A stretch of 43,625 nucleotides of DNA from the NCBI GenBank assembly GCA_963775085.1, contig CAVZHO010000021.1, forward strand, positions 1 through 43,625, written 5' to 3'. The DNA comes from JAAFIP01 sp963775085 (GTDB lineage: Bacteria > Pseudomonadota > Gammaproteobacteria > Burkholderiales > Burkholderiaceae_C). The notes under the pieces are model-generated. The model worked only from the letters and a program-made list of their open reading frames with translations. It made no database searches and had not been told where the DNA came from. Both the position numbers and the translations under genes were made by a program. Of the stretch, positions 9,378 through 17,188 are shown piece after piece (position 1 is the stretch's first letter; every line of letters starts with the position of its first letter).

Positions 9378-9977
9378 TTACAGCCAATTTTGGCGAATCA
9401 GCTCTACCATCTGCCTGGCCGACTGGCCACGGTGGCTGATGGCGTTCTTTTCGCTGGGACTCAGTTGCGCCATGGTTTTTCCTAATGTGGGGATATACAT
9501 CACCGGATCAAAACCAAAGCCATGCTCGCCAATTGCCAGGCGGGCTATTTCGCCTTGTACGCGGCCTACGGCGATGAGCGGTTCGGGATCGTTCACGTTG
9601 CGCAAACCCACCAAAGTGCTGACCAATTTGGCACGGCGGTTGGTATGCGTGGTCAGTTGTTCCAAGACGGCGCGGCGGTTATTGTCGTCAGACTTGGCGT
9701 AGCCAAATAGGGTGCAATAGAAAGCCGTGTCTACACCGGGCAGGCCACCCAATGCGTCGATGCACAGGCCCGCATCGTCGGCGATAGCGGGCAGTCCGGT
9801 ATGCTGCGCGGCATTGCGCGCTTTGGTGAGCGCATTCTCTAGAAAGCTGCGGTAGGGCTCGGGTGCTTCAGGCACGCCCAACACGTCCTGTGCGATCAGC
9901 TCTACGCCCAGCGGCGCGAACAAAGCCCGTAGTTCGGCCAGTTTACCGGGGTTGTTGGATGCAAGTACGATTTTCAT
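9378..9977 (-). CDS. rdgB: XTP/dITP pyrophosphatase (HAM1/RdgB family)
   Basis: 199 aa, the usual length. It hydrolyses non-canonical purine triphosphates (dITP, XTP) to monophosphates and so keeps them out of DNA and RNA. Family motifs are the N-terminal SNNPGKLAELRALF, DDAGLCIDALGGLPGV, GFDPVMYIP and the C-terminal SHRGQSARQM. The ATG at 9977 lies 4 bp after the stop of the kinase-Usp gene, and hemW follows after 2 bp, which suggests one transcript. The rph-rdgB-hemW order is common in betaproteobacteria; here two extra genes sit between rph and rdgB. Confidence 0.96.
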   Translation of the reverse strand: MKIVLASNNPGKLAELRALFAPLGVELIAQDVLGVPEAPEPYRSFLENALTKARNAAQHTGLPAIADDAGLCIDALGGLPGVDTAFYCTLFGYAKSDDNNRRAVLEQLTTHTNRRAKLVSTLVGLRNVNDPEPLIAVGRVQGEIARLAIGEHGFGFDPVMYIPTLGKTMAQLSPSEKNAISHRGQSARQMVELIRQNWL

Positions 9978-9981
9978 GACG

Positions 9982-11403
9982 CTATGTGGTCTCGGGCGGT
10001 TTGACCAAGATCACCGTGCAGGGTGCTTGCATGGCTACTTTGATGGGTACGGTGTGGATGATCGCCTGAAATTGCAAACCATGCGTGGCTGCACCCACGA
10101 CCAGAATGCCCACATGGTTGCCCCGCGCGTAGCTGACCAGCGCGCCTGCTACGTCACCTGACTCCAGCACATGGAACGACACCTGCTGCGCGCTCAGCTG
10201 TAATGGCTTGGCCCACGCCTGCATACGTGCCAGGTGGCGCAGGTGCACGTTGGTTTCACTGTGCGCCTCATCGGTGCTATTGGTGTCATGGGGAGAGATA
10301 ACGCTGACGCAGGCCAGCCGGGAATGCTCGCCCTGGCCTGCGTAGGTGCCTAATGCGCGCGCTGCGGCATGGCGCAGCACCAGCAGGGTTGCCTCGCTGA
10401 CATCCCGGTGCGGCAGCGCCACCATGACAATGGGCATGCGCGCAATATGCTCCGTGGGCAGCGGGCTGGGCTGGTAGTGCAGTCCGGCGGCTTGCACCCA
10501 GCGCTTGAGCAGTGCCAGCCAACCGGAGCCCTTGATACGTAGGCCTCGCTCGGTCACGATGACGCGGTCGGCATGCGTCAGGTCAAAGGCCAGGTGCGCA
10601 GCAGTGGGATAGCGCTGCTGGGCCAGGGGCTGTAGGCAGCGCAGGATGATCTCTTGCAACCAGGGGGGCACCTCTGCGCGCAGGCTACGCGGCGGGGGTG
10701 GCTCCATCCACAGCCGCTGGCGCAGGCCACCTTGGGTTTCGGGTTCGCCAAAGGGGTATTCGCCGGTCACCATGGTGTAGAGCAAGGCACCAATGGCGAA
10801 AATGTCGCTGCGCGGATCGCCGCGCACGCCCACCACCTGCTCGGGAGCCATGTAGGTGTTGGAGCCGACAGCCTTGCGCATTTCTTCGGCCAGCAGATCA
10901 GGGTAGTGGGCATGGTGTGACAGTCCAAAATCAAGCAGCACAGCGCTGCCATCAGGGCGGATCAGCACATTACTGGGCTTGATGTCCAGATGCACGGCGT
11001 TTTGGGTGTGCAAATGGTGCGCGGCGCTGGCCAATGCCGCCGCCAGTTGCACGGCGGTGTTGATATCCAGCCGAGGCGTAACATCCAGCCATGACTGTAG
11101 CGTAGGGGCCTGCACATGCTCCATCACCAGATAGGGCAGCACCGCCAGGTCACCCGCCGCGACAAAACGCGGCACATGCGGGCCGGTGAGTACCGGCAGG
11201 ATCATGTGCTCAACCTCAAAACTGACGATGTTCTCCGCCCCGTCGCCGGTGCCCATGCGCGGAATTTTCATGACCATGGGAAAACCGGGGTCTAGCGCGG
11301 CATCGGCACAGGTGACACGGTAGATATGCGCCATGCCGCCCGCATGGATGCAACTACCCACCACAAATTGATCGACCCGCGTGCCCGGTTCCAGAAGTTT
11401 CAT
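9982..11403 (-). CDS. Ser/Thr protein kinase with C-terminal universal stress (Usp) domain
   Basis: About 473 aa. An N-terminal Hanks-type kinase domain covers roughly residues 1-300, with an ATP-site Lys in VMKIPR. Its catalytic loop HLDIKPSNVLI has Leu where many kinases have Arg in HRD. The Mg site is LLDFGLSHHAH, and YMAPEQVVG follows. The glycine loop is weak (IHAGGMAHIYRV). From about residue 320 a UspA-like domain follows (MPIVMVALPHRDVSEATLLVLRHAA ... VGILVVGAATHG ... APCTVILVK). There is no transmembrane segment, so it is cytoplasmic. I chose the ATG at 11403, 7 bp past the upstream stop; an in-frame start at 11439 would overlap that gene. Substrates cannot be read from sequence. Confidence 0.85.
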   Translation of the reverse strand: MKLLEPGTRVDQFVVGSCIHAGGMAHIYRVTCADAALDPGFPMVMKIPRMGTGDGAENIVSFEVEHMILPVLTGPHVPRFVAAGDLAVLPYLVMEHVQAPTLQSWLDVTPRLDINTAVQLAAALASAAHHLHTQNAVHLDIKPSNVLIRPDGSAVLLDFGLSHHAHYPDLLAEEMRKAVGSNTYMAPEQVVGVRGDPRSDIFAIGALLYTMVTGEYPFGEPETQGGLRQRLWMEPPPPRSLRAEVPPWLQEIILRCLQPLAQQRYPTAAHLAFDLTHADRVIVTERGLRIKGSGWLALLKRWVQAAGLHYQPSPLPTEHIARMPIVMVALPHRDVSEATLLVLRHAAARALGTYAGQGEHSRLACVSVISPHDTNSTDEAHSETNVHLRHLARMQAWAKPLQLSAQQVSFHVLESGDVAGALVSYARGNHVGILVVGAATHGLQFQAIIHTVPIKVAMQAPCTVILVKPPETT

Positions 11404-11410
11404 GGCAAAA

Positions 11411-12157
11411 CTACTGGCCCCGCTCAAGGCGCTGGGCAAAGCCCTCGGGCAAAGCTGTGGCGCGAATGGCGGCCGCGGCGGCCAGATAGTCGTAGGGCAC
11501 GCGGCAAAAGGTCATCACCTGGCGGGCACGGTCAAACAGGGTGTACATGGCCTCGGTGCGGCCATCACGCGGCTGGCCCACCGACCCCACGGTGGCCAGC
11601 CACTGGCGCCGTGCGCTCACCGGCACCCCCTTGTCCGGTGTCGGCTTGAAGTCAATCAGGTGGCGGCCCGTGCCCCGGTAGAACAGGGTTTGCTGGTGCA
11701 CATGGCCGCCCAGCACGTAGCGCACATCGGTGCCGGCTGCCGCCAGGCTCAGCGCGGCGCGCTGGGGCTGGTCAACGTAGTGCCAGCTCTGCGGGGCATC
11801 GGCGCTGGCGTGCACCAGCAGCAGGTTGCCATCGCGCCAGGTGAGCGGCAGTTGCTGTAGGTAGAGCCGCTGGCCAGTGCTCAGGTGCTGGTGGGTCCAC
11901 TGGGCGCTGACCTCGTCCATGGTGGTGGCGGCCGCTGGCGGCAGCACTGCCAGCGAATCGTGGTTGCCGCGGATCACCCAGGCCCCTTCGTTGGCCAGTT
12001 GCATGATGGCATCCAGCACGGCAGCGGGCTGGCCGCCGTAGCCCACCAGGTCACCCAAAAACGCCAGTTGTGTGGCACCCTGCAGGCGAGCGTGTTGCAG
12101 GCAGGCCTGCAACGCCTGGAGGTTGGCATGAATATCGGACAACAAGGCGATTTTCAT
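11411..12157 (-). CDS. calcineurin-like metallophosphoesterase (YfcE/MJ0936-type)
   Basis: 248 aa. It carries the dinuclear metal motifs of this family in order: SDIHAN near the N-terminus, FLGDLVGYGG, GNHDSL, a His in LLVHASAD, and GGHVHQQT. These support phosphodiesterase or phosphatase activity; the substrate is unknown and could be protein phosphate, a nucleotide or a cyclic nucleotide. It sits between rph and the kinase-Usp gene. The kinase starts 7 bp after its stop, so the pair is likely co-expressed. Confidence 0.88.
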   Translation of the reverse strand: MKIALLSDIHANLQALQACLQHARLQGATQLAFLGDLVGYGGQPAAVLDAIMQLANEGAWVIRGNHDSLAVLPPAAATTMDEVSAQWTHQHLSTGQRLYLQQLPLTWRDGNLLLVHASADAPQSWHYVDQPQRAALSLAAAGTDVRYVLGGHVHQQTLFYRGTGRHLIDFKPTPDKGVPVSARRQWLATVGSVGQPRDGRTEAMYTLFDRARQVMTFCRVPYDYLAAAAAIRATALPEGFAQRLERGQ

Positions 12158-12183
12158 ACCGGATTACCCTGAAAATAGTCGGC

Positions 12184-12237
12184 TTATTGGCACATAGTCC
12201 TTTAAACACTCTCGCAATTAGCTACTATTTCGATAGC
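12184..12237 (-). repeat. dispersed repeat, copy overlapping the rph stop codon
   Basis: Read on the minus strand: GCTATCGAAATAGTAGCTAATTGCG then GTTTAAAGGACTATGTGCC. The AAATAG part supplies the TAG stop of rph. The left hairpin arm is degraded but the tail AAGGACTATGTGCC matches the family. The copy extends into the rph-metallophosphoesterase gap. Confidence 0.65.
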
Positions 12238-12953
12238 GACTGGTGCTGCAAGGCAATCAACTCGGTGATGCCTTTTTCGGCCAATACCAGCAGCGCGTCC
12301 ATCTCTTTGCGCGAGAACGCCACGCCTTCGGCCGTGCCCTGCACTTCCACATAATGGCCCGCCCCCGTCATCACCACGTTCATGTCCGTGTCGCAAGCGG
12401 AGTCTTCGGTGTATTCCAAGTCCAGCAGCGGCGTGCCTTGCACGATTCCGACCGAGATTGCGGCGACGGGCTGCAGAATTGGGGTTTCGGTGAGCTTACC
12501 AGCAGCAAGCAGCGTGTTGACCGCGTCTTGTGCCGCTACAAATGCGCCAGTGATGCTGGCGGTGCGCGTGCCGCCGTCGGCTTGGATCACATCGCAGTCC
12601 AGTGAAATGGTGCGCTCGCCCAGCTTCTTCAGATCAAACACCGCGCGCAGGCTGCGGCCAATCAGGCGTTGGATTTCCTGCGTACGGCCACTTTGCTTGC
12701 CTTTAGCGGCCTCTCGGCTGCTGCGCGTATGGGTAGCGCGCGGCAGCATGCCGTACTCGGCCGTCACCCAGCCTTCGCCGCTACCTTTTTTATGCGGCGG
12801 CACCCGTTCTTCCACGCTGGCGGTGCACAGCACCTTGGTGTTGCCAAACTCAATCATCACCGAGCCTTCGGCGTGCATGGTGTAGTGGCGGGTGATTCTG
12901 ACAGCACGCAGGGCGTTGGCCGGGCGGCTGTCGGAGCGTTGAAATGTGGTCAT
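12225..12953 (-). CDS. rph: ribonuclease PH
   Basis: 242 aa, full length. A phosphorolytic 3'-5' exoribonuclease that trims tRNA 3' ends. Family motifs include GNTKVLCTASVEERVPP, GWVTAEYGMLPRAT, the phosphate-site region QEIQRLIGRSLRAVFD, TISLDCDVIQADGGTRTASI and DLEYTEDSACDTDMNVVMT. The last codons and the TAG stop lie in a copy of the dispersed repeat, so the C-terminal few residues (after about ALQHQ) may be repeat-derived. Confidence 0.97.
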   Translation of the reverse strand: MTTFQRSDSRPANALRAVRITRHYTMHAEGSVMIEFGNTKVLCTASVEERVPPHKKGSGEGWVTAEYGMLPRATHTRSSREAAKGKQSGRTQEIQRLIGRSLRAVFDLKKLGERTISLDCDVIQADGGTRTASITGAFVAAQDAVNTLLAAGKLTETPILQPVAAISVGIVQGTPLLDLEYTEDSACDTDMNVVMTGAGHYVEVQGTAEGVAFSRKEMDALLVLAEKGITELIALQHQSLSK

Positions 12954-12982
12954 GGTTTAAAAATATAGAGTGAATGAAGACA

Positions 12983-13107
12983 GGCCACGAAAGGTGAAAA
13001 AATTACGCGACGAAAGCGAAAGAAGACCAAGGACATATTGTAATTTTGGTTTTAATTTTGAATTTCTTTTCCGCGTTCTTAGCGTAACTTTCGCGTCCTT
13101 CGTGGCC
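12983..13107. repeat. long imperfect inverted repeat with GGCCACGAA ends
   Basis: The left end, GGCCACGAAAGGTG, and the right end, CGCGTCCTTCGTGGCC, are inverted copies. The similarity continues inward: ATTACGCGACGAAAGCG on the left matches the reverse complement of CGCGTTCTTAGCGTAA on the right. The element fills most of the gap between rph and the PP2C gene and would fold into a long imperfect hairpin. CCACGAAGGACACGAAG-type sequences are, from memory, dispersed in many proteobacterial genomes. It could be a MITE-like element; no transposase is nearby. Confidence 0.6.
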
Positions 13108-13133
13108 GGAAACTTGAAGTCGAACTTTCAGTC

Positions 13134-14036
13134 TCAGATTTTTTTGGCCGCACTGCGCCGAATAGCTGCATTGATCTCGGCAATCGAGCGTTCGATCGCC
13201 GCATCATCCAAATCGTCGACCATGGAATCAATGCCCCCAGCCTGGATGGTGGAAGCAAACACTCCGTCGTTGATACTGTCAGTGGTAATCGCCTGGGTGG
13301 CCTGGAAGGCATCTGGGGTTTCCCATTGAAGCGCGATGGCGGTGACGTTGTCGCAATGCTCACCGCCGTTACGCAAGGCGATTTCTACCAAGTCGGGCAC
13401 GGTGCTGGCCACGGCTCCGTTGCTCAGGTGTTGCACAATTTCTTTATCGGCCACCGTGCCCCACAAACCATCCGAGCACAGCATGATGCGGTCACCCTGT
13501 TGCAACGGGTTGGGGCCTGCCACATCAAACACCGGCTTGGTGGGCGAGCCCAGACAAGTAAACAAAATATTGCGGTTGAGACGGTCCATGCGGATGATGC
13601 CCGCAGCATGCTGCTCCAGATAGGAATGGTCACGGGTGCGGGTCACCAGTTCGTTATCGCGCACCAGGTACAGGCGCGAATCGCCGCAGTGGATCCAGGT
13701 GGCCGCACCACCTTGAACGATGCAAGCCACAAAGGTCGTGCGTGGGGTGTCTAACATGCCTTTTTCGTTGGCGTAGCGCAAGATTTGATGGTGCGCGGCC
13801 AGCATGGCCGAGGCCAGAAAGCCCGTCACATCTTTAATGTGCGGGCGCGCTTCCTTCTGGTACAGGGCTGAGACGGTTTGCAGTGCCAGTTGCGCGGCTA
13901 CTTCGCCTTCGGGGTGTCCGCCCATGCCATCGGCCAGCACGAACAAACCCGACTCGCGCGTGTAGCAGTAGCCCATGCGGTCTTCGTTTTTTTCGCGGCC
14001 CCCTTTGCGGCTGACCTGAAAGACAGAAAATTTCAT
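13134..14036 (-). CDS. PP2C-family Ser/Thr protein phosphatase
   Basis: 300 aa. PPM/PP2C motifs appear in order: an N-terminal Asp in KNEDRMGYC, FVLADGMGGHPEGEVAA, HCGDSRLYLVRDNEL, MLCSDGLWGTVAD and CDNVTAIAL. These hold the metal-binding Asp residues of a Mg/Mn-dependent phosphatase. About 55 C-terminal residues (after WETPDAFQ) extend beyond the catalytic core and end in an IAEINAAIRRSAAKK helix. It begins 6 bp after the stop of the kinase upstream, so the two form a kinase-phosphatase pair that probably acts on shared substrates (inference). Confidence 0.93.
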   Translation of the reverse strand: MKFSVFQVSRKGGREKNEDRMGYCYTRESGLFVLADGMGGHPEGEVAAQLALQTVSALYQKEARPHIKDVTGFLASAMLAAHHQILRYANEKGMLDTPRTTFVACIVQGGAATWIHCGDSRLYLVRDNELVTRTRDHSYLEQHAAGIIRMDRLNRNILFTCLGSPTKPVFDVAGPNPLQQGDRIMLCSDGLWGTVADKEIVQHLSNGAVASTVPDLVEIALRNGGEHCDNVTAIALQWETPDAFQATQAITTDSINDGVFASTIQAGGIDSMVDDLDDAAIERSIAEINAAIRRSAAKKI

Positions 14037-14042
14037 AGAGGG

Positions 14043-15047
14043 TTACTTCGGCTTGCCCATGCTGGTGGCCTTGCCCACTGCGTTTTTGGTATCCGTCATC
14101 ATGTTGTCAAACTGCATGCGCATTTTTTCACCTACAGACAACTTGGTATAGCGGCGCTCGTTCTCCTGGCTCAATTCTTTTTGCAGGGCAAACACCGACT
14201 GCGGACGCGACAGCGGGTCCAGCGACATGCACCACTCCACCACTTCGATCAAATTGTCCGAATACACCCCGCGCAGGCGGGACAGCGCCAGCGACAAACG
14301 GTCTTTTTCCAACCGCTGGGGGGCATCGTTGGGCGGGTAACCTTGCATCGTGGCATAGATGCAAGCGCCAATGGCGTAAATATCGGTCCAGGGGCCCATG
14401 GACGAGTCGCGCCGGTACATCTCGGGTGCAGCAAAACCGGGGGTGTACATGGGACGGATAAAATTGCCTTCTTTGCTCAAAACCTCGCGTGCCGCGCCAA
14501 AGTCGATCATCACGGCTTTATTGTCGTCGGTGATGAAAATATTGGCAGGTTTGATGTCTAAATGCAACATTTTGTGCTGGTGCACGATGCGCAAGCCGCG
14601 CAAGATCTCGTCAAACAGGCTGCGGATGGTGGATTCGCGGAAGACTTTTTGCTTCTTCAATTCGCGTGCGGTGATGATGAAGTCCTGTAAGGTGTCACCC
14701 TCCAAATAGTTCATGACCATGTAAACAGTTTCGTTTTCACGGAAGAAGTTCAGCACACTGACCACCGACGCGTGGGAGATTTGCGCCAGCGAGCGGCCTT
14801 CTTCAAAAAAGCTTTTCAACCCCAAACGGTAGAGCGATAATTTGTCGGGCTGCACTTGGGGCAACAGCTCTCCGGGAGCACGCGTTGCCAATGAGGAAGG
14901 CAGGTATTCCTTGATGGCAATTTGCTGGCCTTCATTGTCGACGGCCAGGTACACCATGCCGAAACCACCGGACGATACCTTGCGCACAATGCGGTAGCCA
15001 CCGATGACGGTATCTGGTGGCAGGGATGCAGGTTTGACCTTTGACAT
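14043..15047 (-). CDS. Hanks-type Ser/Thr protein kinase
   Basis: 334 aa. A full kinase domain is visible: glycine loop VSSGGFGMVYLAVD, ATP-site Lys in IAIKEYLP, catalytic loop HLDIKPANIFI (Leu in place of the HRD Arg), MIDFGAARE, and APEMYRR with TDIYAIGACIYA. The C-terminal tail after about residue 300 is short and polar, with no transmembrane segment, so the kinase is cytosolic. It is first in the minus-strand run with PP2C, rph and the following genes, and is divergent from yicC with a 112-bp gap that should hold both promoters. Confidence 0.93.
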   Translation of the reverse strand: MSKVKPASLPPDTVIGGYRIVRKVSSGGFGMVYLAVDNEGQQIAIKEYLPSSLATRAPGELLPQVQPDKLSLYRLGLKSFFEEGRSLAQISHASVVSVLNFFRENETVYMVMNYLEGDTLQDFIITARELKKQKVFRESTIRSLFDEILRGLRIVHQHKMLHLDIKPANIFITDDNKAVMIDFGAAREVLSKEGNFIRPMYTPGFAAPEMYRRDSSMGPWTDIYAIGACIYATMQGYPPNDAPQRLEKDRLSLALSRLRGVYSDNLIEVVEWCMSLDPLSRPQSVFALQKELSQENERRYTKLSVGEKMRMQFDNMMTDTKNAVGKATSMGKPK

Positions 15048-15159
15048 AATCGCTTAGGCGTTTGAATCCATGACGGGTACTAAAAACCCATCCAACGCGC
15101 TGTATAGCCTCTTACAAACAATTGTGAAATAACGAAGTAATTCGTTCGGGAATCAACTT

Positions 15160-16131
15160 ATGCCAGTTTACAGCATGACGGGCTATGCCAGTCTGCAATC
15201 ACCCAGCTCCAACGCAGAAAACACCGAGCAAGCGCGCATCGGGCTGGAAATTCGCAGCGTCAACAGCCGATTTTTAGACTTGGGCTTTCGCCTGTCAGAC
15301 GAACTGCGCCACAGCGAGCCCGCCCTGCGCGAGCTGCTCACCCAGGCCCTCAAGCGCGGCAAAGTCGAACTGCGTGCCTATGTGGGCGCGTCCAGAGACA
15401 GCGCTACCCAGCCCCCCAGCGCCGCTCTGCTCCAGCGCCTCAATCATGCCCAGGACAGCGTGCTGGCATGGTTGCCTTCTGCCCGTCCGCTGAGCGTGGC
15501 CGATGTGCTGCGCCTGGCGGGCAACGACGCGGGCGCTAACGTTGGCAGTGCAGAGGCTGGCACCACCGAGCAAGTTCTGGCCTTGGCACGCCAGGCGTTG
15601 GCCGACTTGCTGGCCTCGCGCGAGCGCGAGGGCGCGCGCCTGGCCACGATGCTGCTGGGCCACACAGCCCAGTTGCGCGAACTGACCGGCACGGCCACGC
15701 CGCTGATTCCCCTCTTGGTCGAGCAGCAAAAGCAAAAATTCGTTGACCGCTTTATGCAGGCCCTCACGGCCAGCGACCCGCAAAGCGCCAGCCCCATCAG
15801 CGCGCAGGCCGCCCATGACCGAGCGCTCACCGAAGCCACCGCCTTTGCCATCCGTATTGACGTGGCCGAGGAGGTCACGCGTCTGGCGGCGCATCTGGAC
15901 GAGATTGATCGGCTACTGATGCCCACCGAACCCGCTAAAACGTCAAAAAATGGCAAACCCGAGGCTAAATCGGTCGAAATCGGTAAACGCCTGGATTTTG
16001 TGATCCAGGAGCTACACCGCGAGGCCAACACCCTCGGCTCCAAATCCTCGACACTGGAGGTGACACGTATCAGCGTGGACATGAAGGTGCTGATCGAACA
16101 GATGCGCGAGCAGGTGCAAAACATCGAGTAA
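15160..16131 (+). CDS. yicC: YicC family endoribonuclease
   Basis: 323 aa. It has the N-terminal YicC domain (YSMTGYASLQ ... LEIRSVNSRFLDLGFRLSDELRHSEPALRELL) and the C-terminal DUF1732 domain (LDFVIQELHREANTLGSKS ... VSVDMKVLIEQMREQVQNIE-like). YicC was recently described as an endoribonuclease acting on RNA, including small RNAs; the family assignment is by motif. The ATG at 15160 fits the usual start (MPVYSMTGYA). It is first in the yicC-gmk-rpoZ-spoT run. Confidence 0.93.
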   Translation: MPVYSMTGYASLQSPSSNAENTEQARIGLEIRSVNSRFLDLGFRLSDELRHSEPALRELLTQALKRGKVELRAYVGASRDSATQPPSAALLQRLNHAQDSVLAWLPSARPLSVADVLRLAGNDAGANVGSAEAGTTEQVLALARQALADLLASREREGARLATMLLGHTAQLRELTGTATPLIPLLVEQQKQKFVDRFMQALTASDPQSASPISAQAAHDRALTEATAFAIRIDVAEEVTRLAAHLDEIDRLLMPTEPAKTSKNGKPEAKSVEIGKRLDFVIQELHREANTLGSKSSTLEVTRISVDMKVLIEQMREQVQNIE

Positions 16132-16151
16132 GCCTCAAGATGCCACTTTTT

Positions 16152-16207
16152 AGCTATATAATCAATAGCTGCTTATGACCGTATATCAAGGACTAGCAAT
16201 GAATTAT
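16152..16207 (+). repeat. dispersed repeat, copy forming the gmk leader
   Basis: AGCTATATAATCAATAGCTGC, then TTATGACCG and ATCAAGGACTAGCAATG. It fills the yicC-gmk gap, supplies the likely ribosome binding site and extends over the gmk start codon. Confidence 0.85.
16188..16192 (+). promoter_or_regulatory. Shine-Dalgarno AAGGA for gmk, inside the repeat
   Basis: AAGGA lies 6 nt before the ATG at 16199, which decides that start over the in-frame ATG at 16175. The AGGAC arm is the conserved right half of the repeat hairpin, so pairing with the left arm could mask it. In this copy the left arm (GACCG) pairs imperfectly. Confidence 0.65.
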
Positions 16208-16819
16208 CCTGGAAATCTCTTCGTCGTTGCTGCACCCAGCGGGGCCGGTAAATCCAGTTTGGTAAAAGCCTTGCGCGAACTCGACTCCAAGGTACACCCC
16301 TCGGTCTCACACACCACCCGCGCGCCACGCGGGCAGGAAAAGCATGGCCGGGAATACTACTTTGTCAGCGACGTTGAGTTTGACGCGATGATCGCAGCGG
16401 GGCAGTTTCTGGAGTGGGCGCATGTGCACGGCCACCGCTCTGGCACCTCGCGCGCGGCCATTGAGGCACGCATCTCGCACGGCGAGGACATTATCCTGGA
16501 AATTGACTACCAGGGTGCCTTCCAGATCAAGCAACTGTTTAGCAACACCGTGCTGATTTTCATTTTGCCGCCCAGCCTGGAAGAGCTGCGCGCCCGCATC
16601 GAGCGGCGCGGCGAAGACAGCCCCGCAAAGATTGAGCTGCGCATGCAAAACGCCCGTACCGAGATCAACCAGGCCCATCTGTTTGACTTCGTTATAATCA
16701 ACGAGTTGTTTGACAGTGCGCTTTTTGACCTCAAAGCCATTGTGCATGCCCAGCGGCTAAAATTTGTCGCCCAGCGCCGCGCCCGTGCAGACACCTTCCG
16801 GGCGCTGGAAATCAGCTAA
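16199..16819 (+). CDS. gmk: guanylate kinase
   Basis: 206 aa, the usual length. It phosphorylates GMP/dGMP to GDP/dGDP with ATP. It has the P-loop APSGAGKSSLV, the GMP-binding segment SHTTRAPRGQEKHGREYYFV, LEIDYQGAFQIK and IFILPPSLEELRARIERRGEDS. I chose the ATG at 16199 because it has an AAGGA six bases upstream and gives the usual N-terminus; an ATG eight codons earlier lies inside the repeat. It sits between yicC and rpoZ; GTP supply next to spoT is functionally coherent. Confidence 0.97.
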   Translation: MNYPGNLFVVAAPSGAGKSSLVKALRELDSKVHPSVSHTTRAPRGQEKHGREYYFVSDVEFDAMIAAGQFLEWAHVHGHRSGTSRAAIEARISHGEDIILEIDYQGAFQIKQLFSNTVLIFILPPSLEELRARIERRGEDSPAKIELRMQNARTEINQAHLFDFVIINELFDSALFDLKAIVHAQRLKFVAQRRARADTFRALEIS

Positions 16820-16863
16820 GCCGTTATCCCTTTCGTTTATTTACCTTCAAAGGAACCCTCTCC

Positions 16864-17067
16864 ATGGCCCGCATTACCGTTGAAGACTGCCTGCAAAAAA
16901 TCCCCAACCGCTTTGATCTGGTGCTCTCTGCCAGCTACCGCGCCCGGATGCTCAGCCAGGGCCATACGCCTAAAATTGAGAGCAAAAACAAGCCCGGCGT
17001 AACAGCACTGCGCGAGATTGCCGAAGGCAAGATCGGCATTGAAATGCTCAAAAAAGTTCCAATTTAA
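16864..17067 (+). CDS. rpoZ: RNA polymerase omega subunit
   Basis: 67 aa. A small RNA polymerase subunit that helps assembly and, with the beta' subunit, forms a ppGpp binding site. The sequence MARITVEDCLQKIPNRFDLV ... ARMLSQGHTPKIESKNKPGVTALREIAEGKIG is typical of betaproteobacterial RpoZ. A good AAAGGA lies upstream of the ATG. It is followed by two hairpins before spoT. Confidence 0.97.
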   Translation: MARITVEDCLQKIPNRFDLVLSASYRARMLSQGHTPKIESKNKPGVTALREIAEGKIGIEMLKKVPI

Positions 17068-17083
17068 GAACTGCCCCCAGTGA

Positions 17084-17110
17084 AGGGAAACTAACGCTTT
17101 AGTTTTCCCT
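17084..17110 (+). other. hairpin after rpoZ
   Basis: AGGGAAACTAA / TTAGTTTTCCCT form a near-perfect stem with one bulged base and a short loop. There is no T-run directly after it. It sits 7 bp before the stronger terminator and may stabilise the rpoZ 3' end. Confidence 0.55.
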
Positions 17111-17116
17111 CTCGCC

Positions 17117-17144
17117 AAGCACCTCACCGAGGTGCTTTTTTTTT
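17117..17144 (+). terminator. intrinsic terminator between rpoZ and spoT
   Basis: AAGCACCT-caccg-AGGTGCTT followed by a run of T. It is a classical rho-independent terminator, ending 44 bp before the spoT start, so much of the gmk-rpoZ transcript should stop here, and spoT may need read-through or its own promoter. Confidence 0.85.
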
Positions 17145-17188
17145 GCCCTTTGCTTTGCACTGCTGGCCAATTTAGGTAGAGTACAGGT

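Noticed and set aside
15090..15135. Repeat-like TGTATAGCCTCTTAC upstream of yicC.
   Set aside because: Short match only; the family spacing and tail are missing.
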